64,000 bases of DNA from Synchiropus splendidus (lineage: Eukaryota; Chordata; Actinopteri; Syngnathiformes; Callionymidae), in assembly GCF_027744825.2 (NCBI RefSeq), contig NC_071334.1, forward strand, positions 7,324,437-7,388,436. The letters are read 5' to 3'. Numbering within the stretch: position 1 is the stretch's first letter; every line of letters begins with the position of its first letter. The notes beneath the pieces are model-generated. The model was not told the origin of the DNA, did no database searches, and saw only the letters and a program-made list of their open reading frames with translations. The position numbers were made by a program, and so were the translations under genes. This document shows positions 16,601 to 45,919 of this stretch, piece after piece.

Positions 16601-18144
16601 ACTGAGGGCAAGGGCGAAGGGGTCGGCGTTTTTTTTTTTTTAACAGATCCAATGTTGAATAATAAAAATGAAAAACTGAATGACGATTTGAAGTCACAGA
16701 TCAAACTTATTCAGTGTTGGTGTAACATGTTTATAAAGTGTTTCTCTCACAGTGATCCTCCACAGAGACGGTGCGGCTGTAGATGGTTCGGTTGACCTTT
16801 GAATCCACCACCTTCACGATGGTGTCCACAAAAGAGTGGACGTCCGACGCTGGGAAGGAGCAGACGTGCAGGAAAGTCAAGTCTTCTGTCCGCCATGTGG
16901 ACGTCTCACATCTTTTCATGGCTGAAGTTCTGTGGTCACATGACAGAGAGGGTTATGATCAGGACACGACAGCAGGCATCGGGTCGAACGCGACGTCGCC
17001 CACGTGTGAAAACTGTAGAACATGTCGTAGGTGCCGTTGTCTTCCGTCTCCACGAAGCAAGTGAAGTCGTCCTCTGTTCGCGTGAAACACTTGGGGCTGT
17101 CTTCCTCCTTCAGAAGCAACCGATCTGTAAAAATAAAATAGACTCAGAATCCAGCTCAAAAACATCTTCCTGCCGCCCCGCTAGAATAGTTTTCTGACAC
17201 ATTTCTATGCTTCTACATGAAACACGTGAAGCATAAAAAACAAAATCTCTCCTGACTTACGTTAGTATACTTCACATTTGATTTTGATTATGTATCCTCT
17301 GTTCTAAAGACTGAAGTTTAAGTGCTAATGTAGCTAATCTGCTAACAATGCTAACTTCGGATCTACCTGTGCTAGCGGTTGCGTAAGACTCACCGACTCA
17401 CTGTCACCCAAGTGCACCAGGTGGTTAGGTGACACTATTGTTCACTGTTGCTCGAGTGATCACCGTCGCTCATAGATTCACACAGTTAAAGACTAAAACA
17501 ATGACACTGTGAATTTAGAACTGAGTTGAATAAAAATGAAAACATACACTAGAGTTTTACAGTATATGCCTTAGTATCACATTATTTCAGGTGTTAAAGC
17601 AAATAATAAAACTTCATTTTTACCAAGAAAATGTGATTACATTATGATTAAAATATTAAATGTTTTTACATTTCTTCAAAAACAAATGCAGTTTTTCATG
17701 TCTGTGTATCCATGTTGGCTTGTTTATCAAAGCAATACAGACAAAACGCCACAAACTCCGCTGCATGTAGACAACACGACCGTTTTCACATTTGGTATGT
17801 TGTTCAATGCTAAAATATATTCATGCTAAGTTTGTGTTTTTTATTTGCATTTAGATGAACATTGTAGAATTTATATTGAACAGGAAAAAATACATCCTGA
17901 ACATTTATTTGTGATTCTAAATTTTATCAAATAATCTACTGTAAAAAAAAAAAGCTCCCTCCAGGGAACGGACCATATTTGAGACGGCTATACTATACAT
18001 CTGATGGCATCAACATTAATGCTCATTGTGTGTAAGGTACACACCTTGCCTGGACAGAAGGTCGAGGGATCCGTCTGAGAAATGGCCCCACATGAAGATG
18101 ACCGCCATCCACGCAACTGGGCTCCACCTGGATAAAAGAGTCAT
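13669..18144 (-). CDS. mpl: Thrombopoietin receptor MPL, complete, 12 exons, 616 aa
   Basis: Class I cytokine receptor for thrombopoietin; it signals through JAK2 in thrombocyte-lineage and stem cells. Exons in order: 18144-18045, 17124-17004, 16929-16751, 16601-16444, 16364-16214, 15659-15551, 15487-15318, 15252-15107, 14609-14447, 14366-14285, 14211-14124, 14052-13669. Their lengths sum to 1851 nt with all phases consistent. Exon 1 gives a signal peptide; exons 2-5 and 6-9 form two cytokine-receptor modules ending in WSSWS (residues 221-225) and WSDWS (417-421). The membrane segment is about 434-457 and Box 1 is FWPPVPNLD (466-474). The tail has tyrosines 540, 557, 594 and 613; NHSYL matches the human MPL tail. 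Two WSxWS modules, 12 exons and linkage to tie1 favour MPL over CSF2RB. The exon 4 donor (GTCTGC) is weak. An in-frame upstream ATG exists at 18184. Confidence 0.93.
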
Positions 18145-19990
18145 GTTGGACTGGAAGCGAGAGCAGCAGCAGCAGCTCTTCAGCATGTGTGACGTGAGTG
18201 TTGATGGTTGTCCAGAGGGCATGTGGTGCTGCGGAGTCCAAGGAGGAAGCCATCAACTGCAAGGAACAAAGCAACTGAACAACTGCAGAAGCAGGAGTGG
18301 CTAGTCATGTGATGACGCCTCGGATGATGCTCCACTAGCTTTCGAACTGAAGTCGCTTCCAGCTTCGGTGAGCGCTGACTGATGAATGATGAGAAGTTTC
18401 TCCACCAGAGTGGAGACATTCCCAGCAGCTGGACATGATCTCATCAGGCATTACTCCAAGGGTTTATACATTCTCCGATGAGGAAATACCATTTGGCTGC
18501 TCCATACCATGAACTTTGTGACGAAGTTTGTGTTACAGGTGAATTCATTCCGTGACACACTTGACAGGAAGAGACGTTTGGTAAAAACCAGCGGTGCAGC
18601 TTCAATTTGACAGCCACTTCCGAGGCAACAGTTGCTTTGCGGGGAAAAGAGGAAACACAGTGACAGATCAGCACTGAGCAGCAGGAGCCAAAGTGAGTCG
18701 TGCGGCCTCACTTTCACGTCAGTCATCCCCACCACAAATATCCTCACACTCATGATGCCAACCTGGAAGGACACAAACCTGACCATGTATGAGCAGTTGG
18801 CGAGAGTGGTGCCTCTATAGTTCTGAAACATGAGCCTGTGCTTTAAAGCTGGAATCATTTTCCTGCTCAACCCACTCACATCGTGACAAAGACCTCAAGA
18901 GGTAGTTCAAGGTCACTCAGGGTGACCACTGAGTGACAACATCAGATACATTATCTGGATGAGAGGACACTATCTGCCCCAGCAAGACTGGATGTCCTCA
19001 GGTGAGAAGGGCAACTCACACTCAAACGCAAGTGAGTCGGTCCAGCACTTGTCTCGTCTTCGTGTGTCTCGCAGTGGGGCTTATTTATCCACTGGACCAA
19101 GACCAAGCCAGGTCGGTTCCCCCTCCCTACAGCCAGTCTTTCTTTTGAAACCCAACACCTGCTTTGAGCTTGGTTCCAACTCAGTGTTTTTCAACTGTAG
19201 AAAATCCCTTTTAATTTGTGAAAAAATTAAAGCTACTGACTGCTGAGCATCAGGTTTAAAAACAACTGGAAGTTGCGCATTTGCCCGGCGTCTTGGCTGT
19301 CAGAGTGTAGAGCGTAGATCTACGCAGTTTTCGAGAATCCATGTGATCTCCTCACGTTGGTAGGTTCCAGTTGTTGATGGTATAATGTCATCATATCGCC
19401 CACCTCTATCTCCGGACAAATGAGGTGGAATTTGGGGTTTGTTGGAGCATTGGTTTTAAACGTAAATATGTAAATAGACAGAGACGTAGAAGCAGTGATG
19501 GAAAGAGAAGATGAGATTAACCAATCACAGGTCAAATAAATCACAGATATACAGGAGGATCTAGTGAAACTATTGGGATTATAATCTGGGTAACGTACAA
19601 ACAGTCTGATAGAAGTTACATTCATATGGCAGTGATGGTCAACAACATCTTTGTCGGTGCTATGTAGAATGTTCGTCCTCATAGTCAGTGGCTGTACAAT
19701 TATTCAACTCAACAAGTCCGACGTCGACACCCCACAGACCCGTGGTGTTTCAGCAAGCCACCTCACTTTGTAGTCGCCACAGGAACAGACCGTCCCGCCG
19801 CCGTTCACTTGTCCTGCACAGTGTCCTGTCACAGTGTCCTTTCACAGTTCCACGGCTATAGCTGGCCGCTCCTGTACGAGCGCCTGCGGTCTCTGCGCTT
19901 GGCAGCGGGGGGGCGGCAGTAACGTGGCGACAGCCTTCTAGGCTTCCTCTTTAGGTGCGGTGGCCTGGCCGGATCTGGGGGGGCTGGTAG
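18145..19990 (-). other. Spacer between tie1 and mpl
   Basis: Only 1.85 kb separates the tie1 stop from the mpl start; both genes are on the minus strand, so this holds the tie1 3' UTR and the mpl promoter. A possible ATTAAA signal (plus-strand TTTAAT near 19209) lies about 780 bases after the tie1 stop. An open frame at 18451-18879 (-) has a leucine-rich hydrophobic stretch but no recognised homology. Confidence 0.5.
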
Positions 19991-36088
<16,098 letters not shown>

Positions 36089-36500
36089 CACTCCAAAAGT
36101 TCCAGCTGCAAAGCCTCCTCATCCAACGGCGGTGCGTCACGACAAGCGCGGCTGCGCCTCTTTGCGCATCGTTGGCCCGAAAGTCCAAGAAGTGGTTCAG
36201 AGTCGGAGGGTCGGTTGTACCGCAGCGCTGAGAGTTGTAAATGCGCTGGAGCTGACTTGTTGGTCTCGGGGTGGGAGAGGACGGAAGAGCGTCACCAGAC
36301 TGCTGGCGCTCCACGTTTCCCAGAGTAGATTAATGAGTTTACACGCTTGTTTTTAGTTGAAGAAAAAAATGAGGTGAACGTGGGCGGGGTTTTAAGAACT
36401 GTCCCAGATCGCTGATGAACAGGAGCGCAGGAACGAGTCAAGTTCCTTCCCTACAAAACATTCTCAAAAATGCAGTATAATATTTTACTCTTTATTGTCT
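36089..36500 (-). promoter_or_regulatory. tie1: Candidate tie1 promoter and 5' UTR
   Basis: The region just upstream of the tie1 start is relatively GC- and CpG-rich. It contains a GC box (GGGCGGGG, plus strand, near 36382-36389) and two adjacent ETS cores (TTCC at 36443-36446 and 36447-36450, read as GGAAGGAA on the gene strand). ETS sites are known to drive endothelial genes such as TIE1; that these are functional is inference. No clear TATA box was seen. Confidence 0.4.
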
Positions 36501-37172
36501 TTTTTTTTCCTTCACACCTGTAAATATTTTATGATCTTGCAAGCTATTTTATTATTATATATTATATAAATATTTCAGTCGCACAAAGACACATTTAGCA
36601 GCAGGCGCGTGGTCTACAGTGTTTATTAGTCAAAAGCATTCGGATTAGTTATTTCGGTGGACTGGAAATTGAACTGGTTGTTCAAGTAACAACATTCTGA
36701 AATGAAAAATAAACAACATGAGTAATGTGAAAAACAAATGGCACACCTCTTAATAACAGTTTAAAACACAAACATGTTAAGTTGTAATAGTACATGATAG
36801 GTTCTAAACCAGGCATAGTCATGGCAACAGAGAGTTTAACCTCAAACAGAGGATTATCTGTCAGGAGACGGGCCTGCAGCCTGCCGCTATCTCCCGCCTC
36901 CCAGAGGCGGTAAGGGAGCGGGCTGCCACGCGATAGCGCGCTGTGACGCACTGTCAAAGTCAAAGCACCTGAGTTGAGAAACTCCGCTCGAAAGGTTTTG
37001 GGTGGGACAAGTCTCCAAGAATTATACTGTAATTCAGAGGTAAGATTACATAAGTCTTCATTTTTTTGTACATTTTTGTTTCTCGACAGTGTTTCCTGGC
37101 AAGTTATGGGAACATCTTGCGATAACTGCGGAAAACAAGAAATTAGTTTTTTCTGAGATTTGAACATGGGTG

Positions 37173-37241
<69 letters not shown>
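37173..37241. repeat. A32 tract joined to a TA microsatellite
   Basis: A run of 32 A at 37173-37204 passes directly into about 18 TA repeats. It may mark the tail of an old retroposed sequence, but no SINE body is recognisable upstream. Confidence 0.9.
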
Positions 37242-37243
<2 letters not shown>

Positions 37244-39381
37244 TTAATTTTCAGACGCTATTGGTAATTTTTATTATTCCAACCATATCATAACTAAGGG
37301 GTGTCAAAACTTATCAGATGGTGAAGTATCTTTGTTTGTATCAAGAGCAAGAACTTACTTTGAAAATCATTTGCTGTAAATATTGCACATTAAAGATGTA
37401 GTCTCATTCCACCCATATAAAATATAACAAATGCGCCATCAGTGTGATAAAATACATTAAATGCTGTTGGAAAGTTGTTTTGGCAAAGAAATTTGGCCTT
37501 GTTGTGGGCAATTGTTATTCACGACGCTGCTATCAATAATAATTATACCTAGTGCAAGTCCGATTTCCATGTCATATGAAGATGGAAACTTCCATTCCAT
37601 TCCCAAAACCAGAACAGGATGTTCTATCCTCTTCATTCAGGAGCGGTTGTTGCATGAGGCCTGTGCCTTCATATGTGCTTGAGTTCCTTCCCTTTTTTTC
37701 CCAATCGAATGGCTCTAATGTTGTAGCATCAGGCCTCGATGGTGCGGGCAGGGTCCCTAAATCTGACTAATAGATCAACATTTAAAAAAAAAAAAAAAAG
37801 CGTGAGTCCCTCTTAGCAAAGGGGTCAGCAACAATCATGACCTTGCTGCGCTTCTGACTCCAACAGCAGCAAGAAACACCAAATGATGCATTTGTGGAGA
37901 GGTTTTATATATGTAGGTGTCCATCAGAGGGCTGCCCGGAGAACATGAATTGGAATTCTGGACCGGACAGGTTGATATTTGTCCGATCATTTACAAGGAG
38001 GAGATTTTTTTCTGAGCATAATCCCTGCCATTTTTGCACATGGAAGGCTGGAAACGTGCATGACGTCAAGTGCGCTCTCTACAACCCGCAGAAGAGTGAC
38101 ATGAAAACTACATTCAGAGTGTGTTACACTGAACAGTTGTCCAAGAACAGGCACTGCTCTTGTTGTTGTGATGTTACCGAGGAACACTGAGGTTAGACTG
38201 AGGACAACCAACTATGTTTTGATGCATAAATACAGTTGGGATTTCAGCTAAAAGCACCGGACTGTTTTGCTTCATGACAAAGAGAGACAGTGGATGGAAG
38301 TGGCAGCTGAGAACTCCAAAGAAACTAGAACAGTCCGCATCGACTTGACGTCCTCGGGCGCTCGATCCCTCGCCGCCATCACCACCTTACTCCCTCAGTT
38401 CTCATCCACACACGAAACATGGTTGAAATACAAACGCAACAGCAGCTGGAGTCAAGCTTTGCCAAATGCAACAGCTTTGTTCTCTCACTTCAATGAGCCA
38501 CTGCTCACCCCGCAGCTCGGTGATGGGCCCTCTCCCCCATCTCTCCTCCTCCCTCCGTTAACTTCACATCATCAGCCTCAGGAAAAGATGAACAATGATT
38601 GTTGTGTCTATTTGCCTCCGTCTGTATGCCTCGTCTGCTTTTCACCATTTTGGCGAGAGACATTTCATGTGTACAGTGGGTTTCCTCGCTGTGTCAGACT
38701 ATCAGCTGCAATTTATCGCTTTGAGATTTCCTGTTTGCCGATGTTAAAAGCTTTAACTGGGACGCACCCTCCCATCAGGTAGACTCTCGGTGGCGTTCAC
38801 TTTTGACTCGCATCTTTTTGGAGTTAGATTAATGTTGCTGTCACTGATTTATATTTGTATTACAGTTTTAAATTCTCCCGTAGTTTAAGTGACCCGTCCA
38901 AAAACAGACCTCTGGGCTCCGTAAAAACACGGAAAATCTTTGGAAATTCACAGGCCTGCTCGGTAACGTGGGTGGTTTAGAGGCCCCTCGGTGTTCTGCA
39001 TTCCCGTCACTTTCCCACTGCTGTTACCAGACGCAAGCCATAGAACAGAGAAATGCTGTTCCAGATTTGGCTGCTCCAGCTTCTATGGCATTGCTGCCAA
39101 AGAAGAAGAAGACAATGAGGATGGAGAGAAGCCGAAAGGTGATCAGACCTGGGGCTGCATTTATGAACTCGTACACATGATTGGTGTTTTTAAAAGACAG
39201 GCTTCCCAAGGGAATTTGCGATTCTCTTTTACGTACAAAATTTTGTGGAACGGCAGACAGCAGAGGGAGGAAATCACTGAGCACGGTCACATGTCCAGCA
39301 TAACAAAAAATTGTATCCTGCTAAGTTCGGACTACTGGGAAGAAATTTGAATTTCTCAAGGTCGGACTACACAACCTGCAT

Positions 39382-39990
39382 ATAGCCAGTAGCTGGACTA
39401 GTCTAGCATGTAGCCAGTAGTTGGACTACGCTAGCATGTAGCCCAGTAGCTGGACTAAGCTAGCATGTAGCCAGTAGCTGGACTACGCTAGCGTGTAGCC
39501 AGTAGCTGGACTGAGCTAGCACATAGCCCAGTAGCTGGACTAAGCTAGCATGTAGCCAGTAGCTGGACTGAGCTAGCACATAGCCCAGTAGCTGGACTAA
39601 GCTAGCATGTAGCCAGTAGCTGGACTACGCTAGCACATAGCCCAGTAGCTGGACTAAGCTAGCATGTAGCCAGTAGCTGGACTAAGCTAGCACATAGCCC
39701 AGTAGCTGGACTAAGCTAGCATGTAGCTGGACTAAGCTAGCACATAGCCCAGTAGCTGGACTAAGCTAGCATGTAGCCAGTATCTGGACGAAGCTAGCAT
39801 GTAGCCCAGTAGCTGGACTAAGCTAGCATGTAGCCAGTATCTGGACGAAGCTAGCATGTAGCCCAGTAGCTGGACTAAGCTAGCATGTAGCCAGTATCTG
39901 GACGAAGCTAGCATGTAGCCCAGTAGCTGGACTAAGCTAGCATGTAGCCAGTAGCTGGACTAAGCTAGCATGTAGCCAGTAGCTGGATTA
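39382..39990. repeat. 28-29 bp minisatellite, about 22 units
   Basis: Tandem units of the form TAGCCAGTAGCTGGAC followed by TAAGCTAGCATG, with a CC/CCC length variant and substitution variants (ACTACG, ACTGAG, GACGAAG, CACATAG). In the distal half two variants alternate three times as a roughly 57-bp higher-order unit. Every unit contains the palindrome GCTAGC. Open frames through it are a by-product of unit length. Confidence 0.95.
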
Positions 39991-40974
39991 TGTAGCAGGA
40001 CCGATTTGCAACTGCACCAGCTTCAGCTAAATGTATGTTTAATTGTATGTTTTAATTTACATTTACATTAAATCCATCACCATATTCATATGAAAAACTA
40101 AGGCATAGGTTCATGCACGAGGGGGTCATCGGAGGAGCTGTCAGAGGTCCAAGAACAACCAAGTCTGGGCCTCGCAGCCCTCACAGAGTTCACAATATGT
40201 TGTAAAAAGAAAAAGGAAAAAGAATGAATGACTTAGGGTTTGGCTTCTTCAAAGTTGTTGGACAACTTAAAAGCAATAACAAACATTGCAGATAGGTGGC
40301 CCCATTTCTGGCGCCACAGAGACGTAGGCTCCGACACGAAAAAGATGGATCACGAAACAAAATAATAAATAAAGTTGTTGAGTCACCAACTGTGTCAAAT
40401 CAGACCCAGTACTAACAATGAGTCTTATTTTTGGAACCAGTTCTACTCAACAAATCTGTTGAGGAAGAAGCAACCGAGTTATTGTGGCCTCACTGTTTTG
40501 TCTCTGACTCACTGTCGGGCCTCTGGTCAGACAATGGATATTGGCGCCCGCAGCTCAGCGCAGATCAATTGTTCGGAACTCTTGACCTGTTAAGCTGACC
40601 TGCGGCTCTGTGGCCAGCTCAGTTTCTTCAGTGATGCTCTTACATCCTGTGAGCTTGCATCAGAGGAACGATTGTCAGTATTTATCTTACTTCAACAATT
40701 GACATCTGATCATGATAGCTGGCAAAAGAGGCTTTTGTCAGGCCACACTTCCCATGTGTCTGGCCTTCCTAGCTAAGTCACTTCATATGGATCTATATTA
40801 CGAATGCAGTCCGTGAAGTGAAGAAAATTGCTGGTACAAGTGAGTGCAACTCTTAAATTAAAAGAGTCATTCGACATCCTGAGAAATCATTTCAGCACCT
40901 GCTTCTTCTCAACTTGCCATAAAAGAATACAAGATCACAACGTATGTCATTGTGCAAGTGTTTTTCAGAATAAA

Positions 40975-41830
40975 AAGCTAGTTAACTGTAGAAGTATACT
41001 GTATGTAGTATAAGTATATATATGTGTATATAAGTTTCCAAGAAGGCGGCGCGTGCACAGTCTTCGTGCTCTTCTTTTTGCCCAGAACAAACTGTGCTTT
41101 CCTGTTTTTCCTGTTTTTATTTCGCAATTTCAATCCTCTGTATGTTCCACATATTGCAGCACTGACTTTAAAGCAACCTTGACCTTGACCTTGATATAAG
41201 TGTAGTCCAGACCATATACTGGTAGTATACCGAAAAGTATACTCATTTAATACTTCTTTGGATGAAATTAGTTTACTACAGTATACCTTCAAGTATTCAG
41301 TGAGTATATAAGAAGATTACTACTAGTGTACTCGGTATATACTTCATCCACATTTCAATTATTCATGTATATTTATAGTTCACATTATTTATCGGCAAAA
41401 ACTCTGTAAAAGTGTTAACCATGTGCACAACCTTTGGCCATGGGCCTATTTTCCTGCACATTGACAACAGTCTACATATAACTGTACACATTGCCTATGG
41501 TCACTCACAGTGACAAATAATTATGTTGGAAGTACTAAACCACAACTGTCAAATGAGAACAAACATATTGCTTATCTAACAATAATAAAAATTCACCCAC
41601 TCCCATGGTGCTTTGCCCAGTTTGCTTCTGGATCGATTCAATACTATGTTTGAAATCCCTGTAGTTAATTGTATTACGTATACTTGAGTATAAGTATACT
41701 CCAGTGTGCGACTTTTAGTACTTCAAATTAGTATGTCAAAAGTAAACTTCAAATATTCTTCCCAGTTGTAGTATAAAATAAGTACTGGGTACTCATAGTA
41801 CACTTGAATCAACTTCTTTTTGCTAAGGGT
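40975..41830. repeat. AT-rich dispersed repeat with many GTATAC palindromes
   Basis: The interval repeatedly uses AAGTATACT-like words on both strands (for example near 41000, 41220-41290, 41690 and 41770), giving many possible hairpins. It looks like a degenerate transposon; terminal repeats are not clear. Confidence 0.45.
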
Positions 41831-44800
41831 GTGTGACACATTGTTTTCTGATCAAGCTTTCCAAAGTGTTTTGATATAAAAGTAAATAAATAAATAAAAC
41901 AATCCTCATGTGAAGCGGTCTGCAGGAGGAAGGTGTGACCAGACGAAAAAAAACAAAAAAAAAGCAGGGTGACTTTCAGATGCTGCTCAGCAGGATAGGA
42001 AACCAGAAGGGAAAAGACTTGAGGCTGGGTCAACAATGATGCTCCGAGTTCAGGGGTACGAGTGTGTGTGTGTGTGTACAATGTCGCAACGCTTGAAGGA
42101 AATCACTGCAGAGCTAGCAGGGGGCGACGTCTCACATTTCTTCTCACACTTTTTCTCTGCTATTGAGTCTGAAAGTCTGTTGTTCTTTCAAGCCACTACA
42201 AAAATTAGTGCATAGACCGCCTCTCAAACTTGAGCCAACAAACACTGAAGGGTGTGTGGATGTTCTTTCTTTCACACCTGGTGATACAGGCTCCTGACCA
42301 GCAGAGGAGACTGACTTGATTCGGACTTGGTTGGAGTCTATGCTGAAACTCTACTGGATGACTTTCTCAACCATTGTCAGAGCCTCTTGGCGAAGCTGCT
42401 TCTTCTCCATGACAGGTCGACCGCGAGTCTTCATGATCCGACTCTTCATCTCATGCTCATCCTGATCCCAAAAGACTTGAATGCCTCCCACCTTCATGCT
42501 GTACTTAAAATTGGCAACACATTCTCACTCCCGCGGCGTCAACTAGCGACTATTTGCAAATGGACTTTGGTGTCCTCGCGGATTAGATCTTAGGCTAAGC
42601 CATGGGGTGGCACCTCTTTCACTCTGTCGATTACATTGTGTGACATGGTATGTTTTTGTGGCGGAGAGCCAGGTCCCGTGTTACATATACCAAGTGACAT
42701 CTAGTGACGTTACGTCACACAGGAGCGGAAACATTTTACTCCATTGCAGCACCTATGGGTCAACAACATGTACTCTGGCATTGACTTGTGAGTCAGACGT
42801 GTAGTAGCGCTGACATAGAGGCAAACGTTTCCCTGAATGTTAGCTATTATTTCACATTATAAATTGCTATATACCTGTATGTCAACACAAGTGGAACACA
42901 CGTGTGTTCACGAAACATGTGTCTGTGAGCGTCATTTCCAGTCTGGTGCGTTGAAAACCCGTCTCACGTCTAGAGCATGTCCACATCTTAAAACACTGCG
43001 TGGAATGTTTCAGAGGACTTGTTGTCGACTGGAGGCGATGATGGCGAAGCTGAGGTCGGTCTGCAAGCGAGACCTCGGAGACTTTGTGAGAAAGTTTGTA
43101 TTAAATTCCCCACTTCCCCTCATTGTGTGGCGAGCTGGCGCGGCTCCACACGCACGGATCCTGCAGGGACCCGGGACCCCGAGCGAGGGTGTCACTCACA
43201 CCTTCACACCCCGTCAGACCTCCACCAAACTCCCCTCATGGACGCTGTGATTAAGTGTTTGTGAGTTTAGGAAAAGATCGACAAAGTTTTGATATCGAGT
43301 GTGCGTCGGCATGATTAGTGAGCACAAGTCGGACTTCCCCGCGATAAGAGACCATTAAACCTTGATAAAGCTCCAGCTCCGCTGAGTTTAATGCTCTCAG
43401 CTACGTTTCTTACACAACCTGATGACAGAGAGAGGCCGCTACATTTCCTTCTTTATTTTGGTCCTTACAGTTTCCACATGTCTGCATTGCCTCAAGTGAG
43501 TTTTCCGTCTGGAACGATTTGAAATGTGTTTTATTTGGCCCATTTGGGTCTTTTTTTTCCCCCTGGAGTTTCACAGGCGAGGACCTTTCTGCATGTTGCA
43601 GCTTTACAAAAGACCTAGATCATTTATTTTCTTTTAATAATGAATCCAGTGACAATGACACACTCTTCTATATCATGCTTTAATGCCACAGCACTATGAG
43701 CTGGTGCTTCCATTATGCTGCAGAACCACTGCAGCCATGCAGGTGGACGGGGTGGCTCAGTCGAGGGCAGCAGCAAGGAAAGACCAATACATTTGCATTG
43801 ATTTGGGTGAGATTTGAATCTGAATTCCAACTTCAAAAGTGCAAGGGCTGTCGCGATTCTCAGGAATTTGAGATTTGCCGCTCCTATGTTAGAATTGAGG
43901 GATAATAGAATCATTACGAAAACCATTGTGTTATCTTCCCTCATTGTTGCACAACATTTACGTTTATTTTACAGTCTTTTGTCTGTCTTCTTCTTCTGAA
44001 CTGACAGACTGAACGTTTCTTCAATGCTGCCCACCACAGTCTGAGAACGTATCTGCATTCTCCAATTTCCCAGTCACACATTGCCCTTAACACTTGCTTT
44101 TGAGAGCTAAAGTTGAGGGTTAAGATTGGGGATTGCACTGCTCATAAGCGCCCCCTACAATGTTATTATATCCATGAATAAAATGCATTGTCTTCCTCAA
44201 ATCATTTGACTTAAAAAGAACTCTATCACTATTTTGATTATCACAATACTTTGTTTATTATTATTTTGATGATAATCATTTTAATATTTCTACTGTTGTT
44301 ACTGGTATTATTTAACACATTATTTAAACTCTGGAGGCAGTCGAAGATATTCTTTCATTTGTTCAAGTAGATATGAGTTTTGATTTATTGTATTATCGAG
44401 ATTACATATTTCTTACGACATTCATTCAGTGAAATTTCTGACTTGTCATGAACATTGAAGTTTTGAGGTGTTGTGCTTGCTGATATTTTGTGTGTGCAGT
44501 TGTCTGTAAGTGTGTCTTAAGATGACTGATCCGCCATGTGGGTTAGAAATCCACCAGCTGGTCTTGTGACACCCTGGAGAGATGATGTCCCTCAGTTGAC
44601 CTGGGAACACCTCAGCGTTCCTCCGGTTTCTGCGCAGAGAGATTGAACCCAAATCTGGAGTTGATCTGTAAGTTATCTATCAACAGAATATTAACATCTA
44701 AACCCAGGTTGTCGTGGATCAGAAAACATGGATTTATTTAATATTCAACTAACTGCCTTAACCAGGGAACCAGAGTCTCAACAGAATGTGATATCAATCT

Positions 44801-44924
44801 TCCGTTTAACTGTAGGAGGCGAATTGTGTTGCCAGTTCACTCAGTAGTTTCTTCTTTTTGAATTCCTTTTCCCTTCTGTATCTTGAAGGCTGTCATATCA
44901 TTTAAAGTCTTGCGGTCACGATAT

Positions 44925-45360
44925 CCACCAACCCATCCTCACTCCATGGTGTAATAAAGTTGACTTACTGACTCCAATGGTAGGTGCATGTTGACGCATA
45001 CGCAGTGGGGTTTCAATGGATGAAACTTTTTCCCGTCTGTGTAGTGTTCCATTGTGCATGAGGGAGGGGGGAACACAACCCCTTACGTTGCTCCCCTCCT
45101 TACTAAAATAGCAATTGATACCTCCATTGTTTATTGCATGTGTGAGTAAGTGAGGATCAACATGTTTTGTCACATTGGTCTGGACACACCTCATAGCACC
45201 TGAACACATCACCTGACAAACAAATGATGTTTATAGTGGACAAAGTCAACGTCAGCATATTTCTGCCTCTGGTTGGAACCCATTATCACACCTATGGTGT
45301 AATATATGGACATTTGAAAGTTGCCTTTTGTGTCTTACTGACGCAAAAGGCAGCCTTCAG
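44925..45360. mobile_element. Diverged CCAACCCAT-family foldback relative
   Basis: Begins CCACCAACCCATCCTCACTC. Later contains CCTATGGTGTAATATATGG and TTGCCTTTTGTGTCTTACTG, resembling the arms of 47503-47768. More diverged, so the boundaries are approximate. Confidence 0.4.
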
Positions 45361-45898
45361 TGTCCATCTGGAACTCTACACAAGGAAATTGATCTTTCAG
45401 TCCATTGATACTCAGTCATTTAGTTCTGTGGATTCATTCATCTCAAGCGTCAGCTCAAAGCAAATAATGTTTTAATGTTAATATGTTGAGTAAATCAAGA
45501 TTTATTTTCCTGCAGAACAAAACTGAGGAACGTTTCTTCAGTCATGTGTGAAGCTAAAACATGTTTCTCTCTCTGAACCAGTCACGGACTTTGTTGGACT
45601 CCTGAGATGACATGAGCGAATGGGCGCGGATCTCTGACAGATGTGTGAAGCTCACTCTGCTTTCTAACCTTGGCGTGGTGTCACTTCCTTCTGCGGCCCA
45701 TATTTCCTCTCAACTCTTCTGGAAACTTCGCTCACTCAGATCTTTTCTTTATGGCATCTCGAAGGGAAACTTTCTGCTGCAGATGGTTGTACACAAACAC
45801 AAAGTATATCATGAAGGAAGCAGGATGCAGAAAGACTCAAAGAAGGACCCGCGACCAGTCTAGGGTGTCCATCTGACCTTTGATCCTTTGATGGCAAC

Positions 45899-45919
45899 AA
45901 AAAAAAAAAAAAAAAAAAA
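45899..45919. repeat. A-homopolymer tract
   Basis: About 21 consecutive A after GGCAAC; no retroelement body is recognisable next to it. Confidence 0.85.

Noticed and set aside
13669..18144. Cytokine receptor considered as CSF2RB or another two-module receptor
   Set aside because: The 12-exon structure, the MPL-like tail (NHSYL) and direct linkage to tie1 fit MPL.
38267..38782. A 171-codon plus-strand open frame, the longest in the tie1-temp spacer
   Set aside because: No recognisable domain or family and no convincing flanking splice sites or polyadenylation signal; chance is the simplest explanation.
39382..39990. Regularly spaced repeat, considered as a CRISPR array
   Set aside because: Units abut directly without unique spacers, and the host is a vertebrate; it is a minisatellite.
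42837..43250. A 137-codon plus-strand open frame over a locally CpG-richer patch
   Set aside because: No homology recognised. Partly open because of local GC content; no start context or splice structure supports it.
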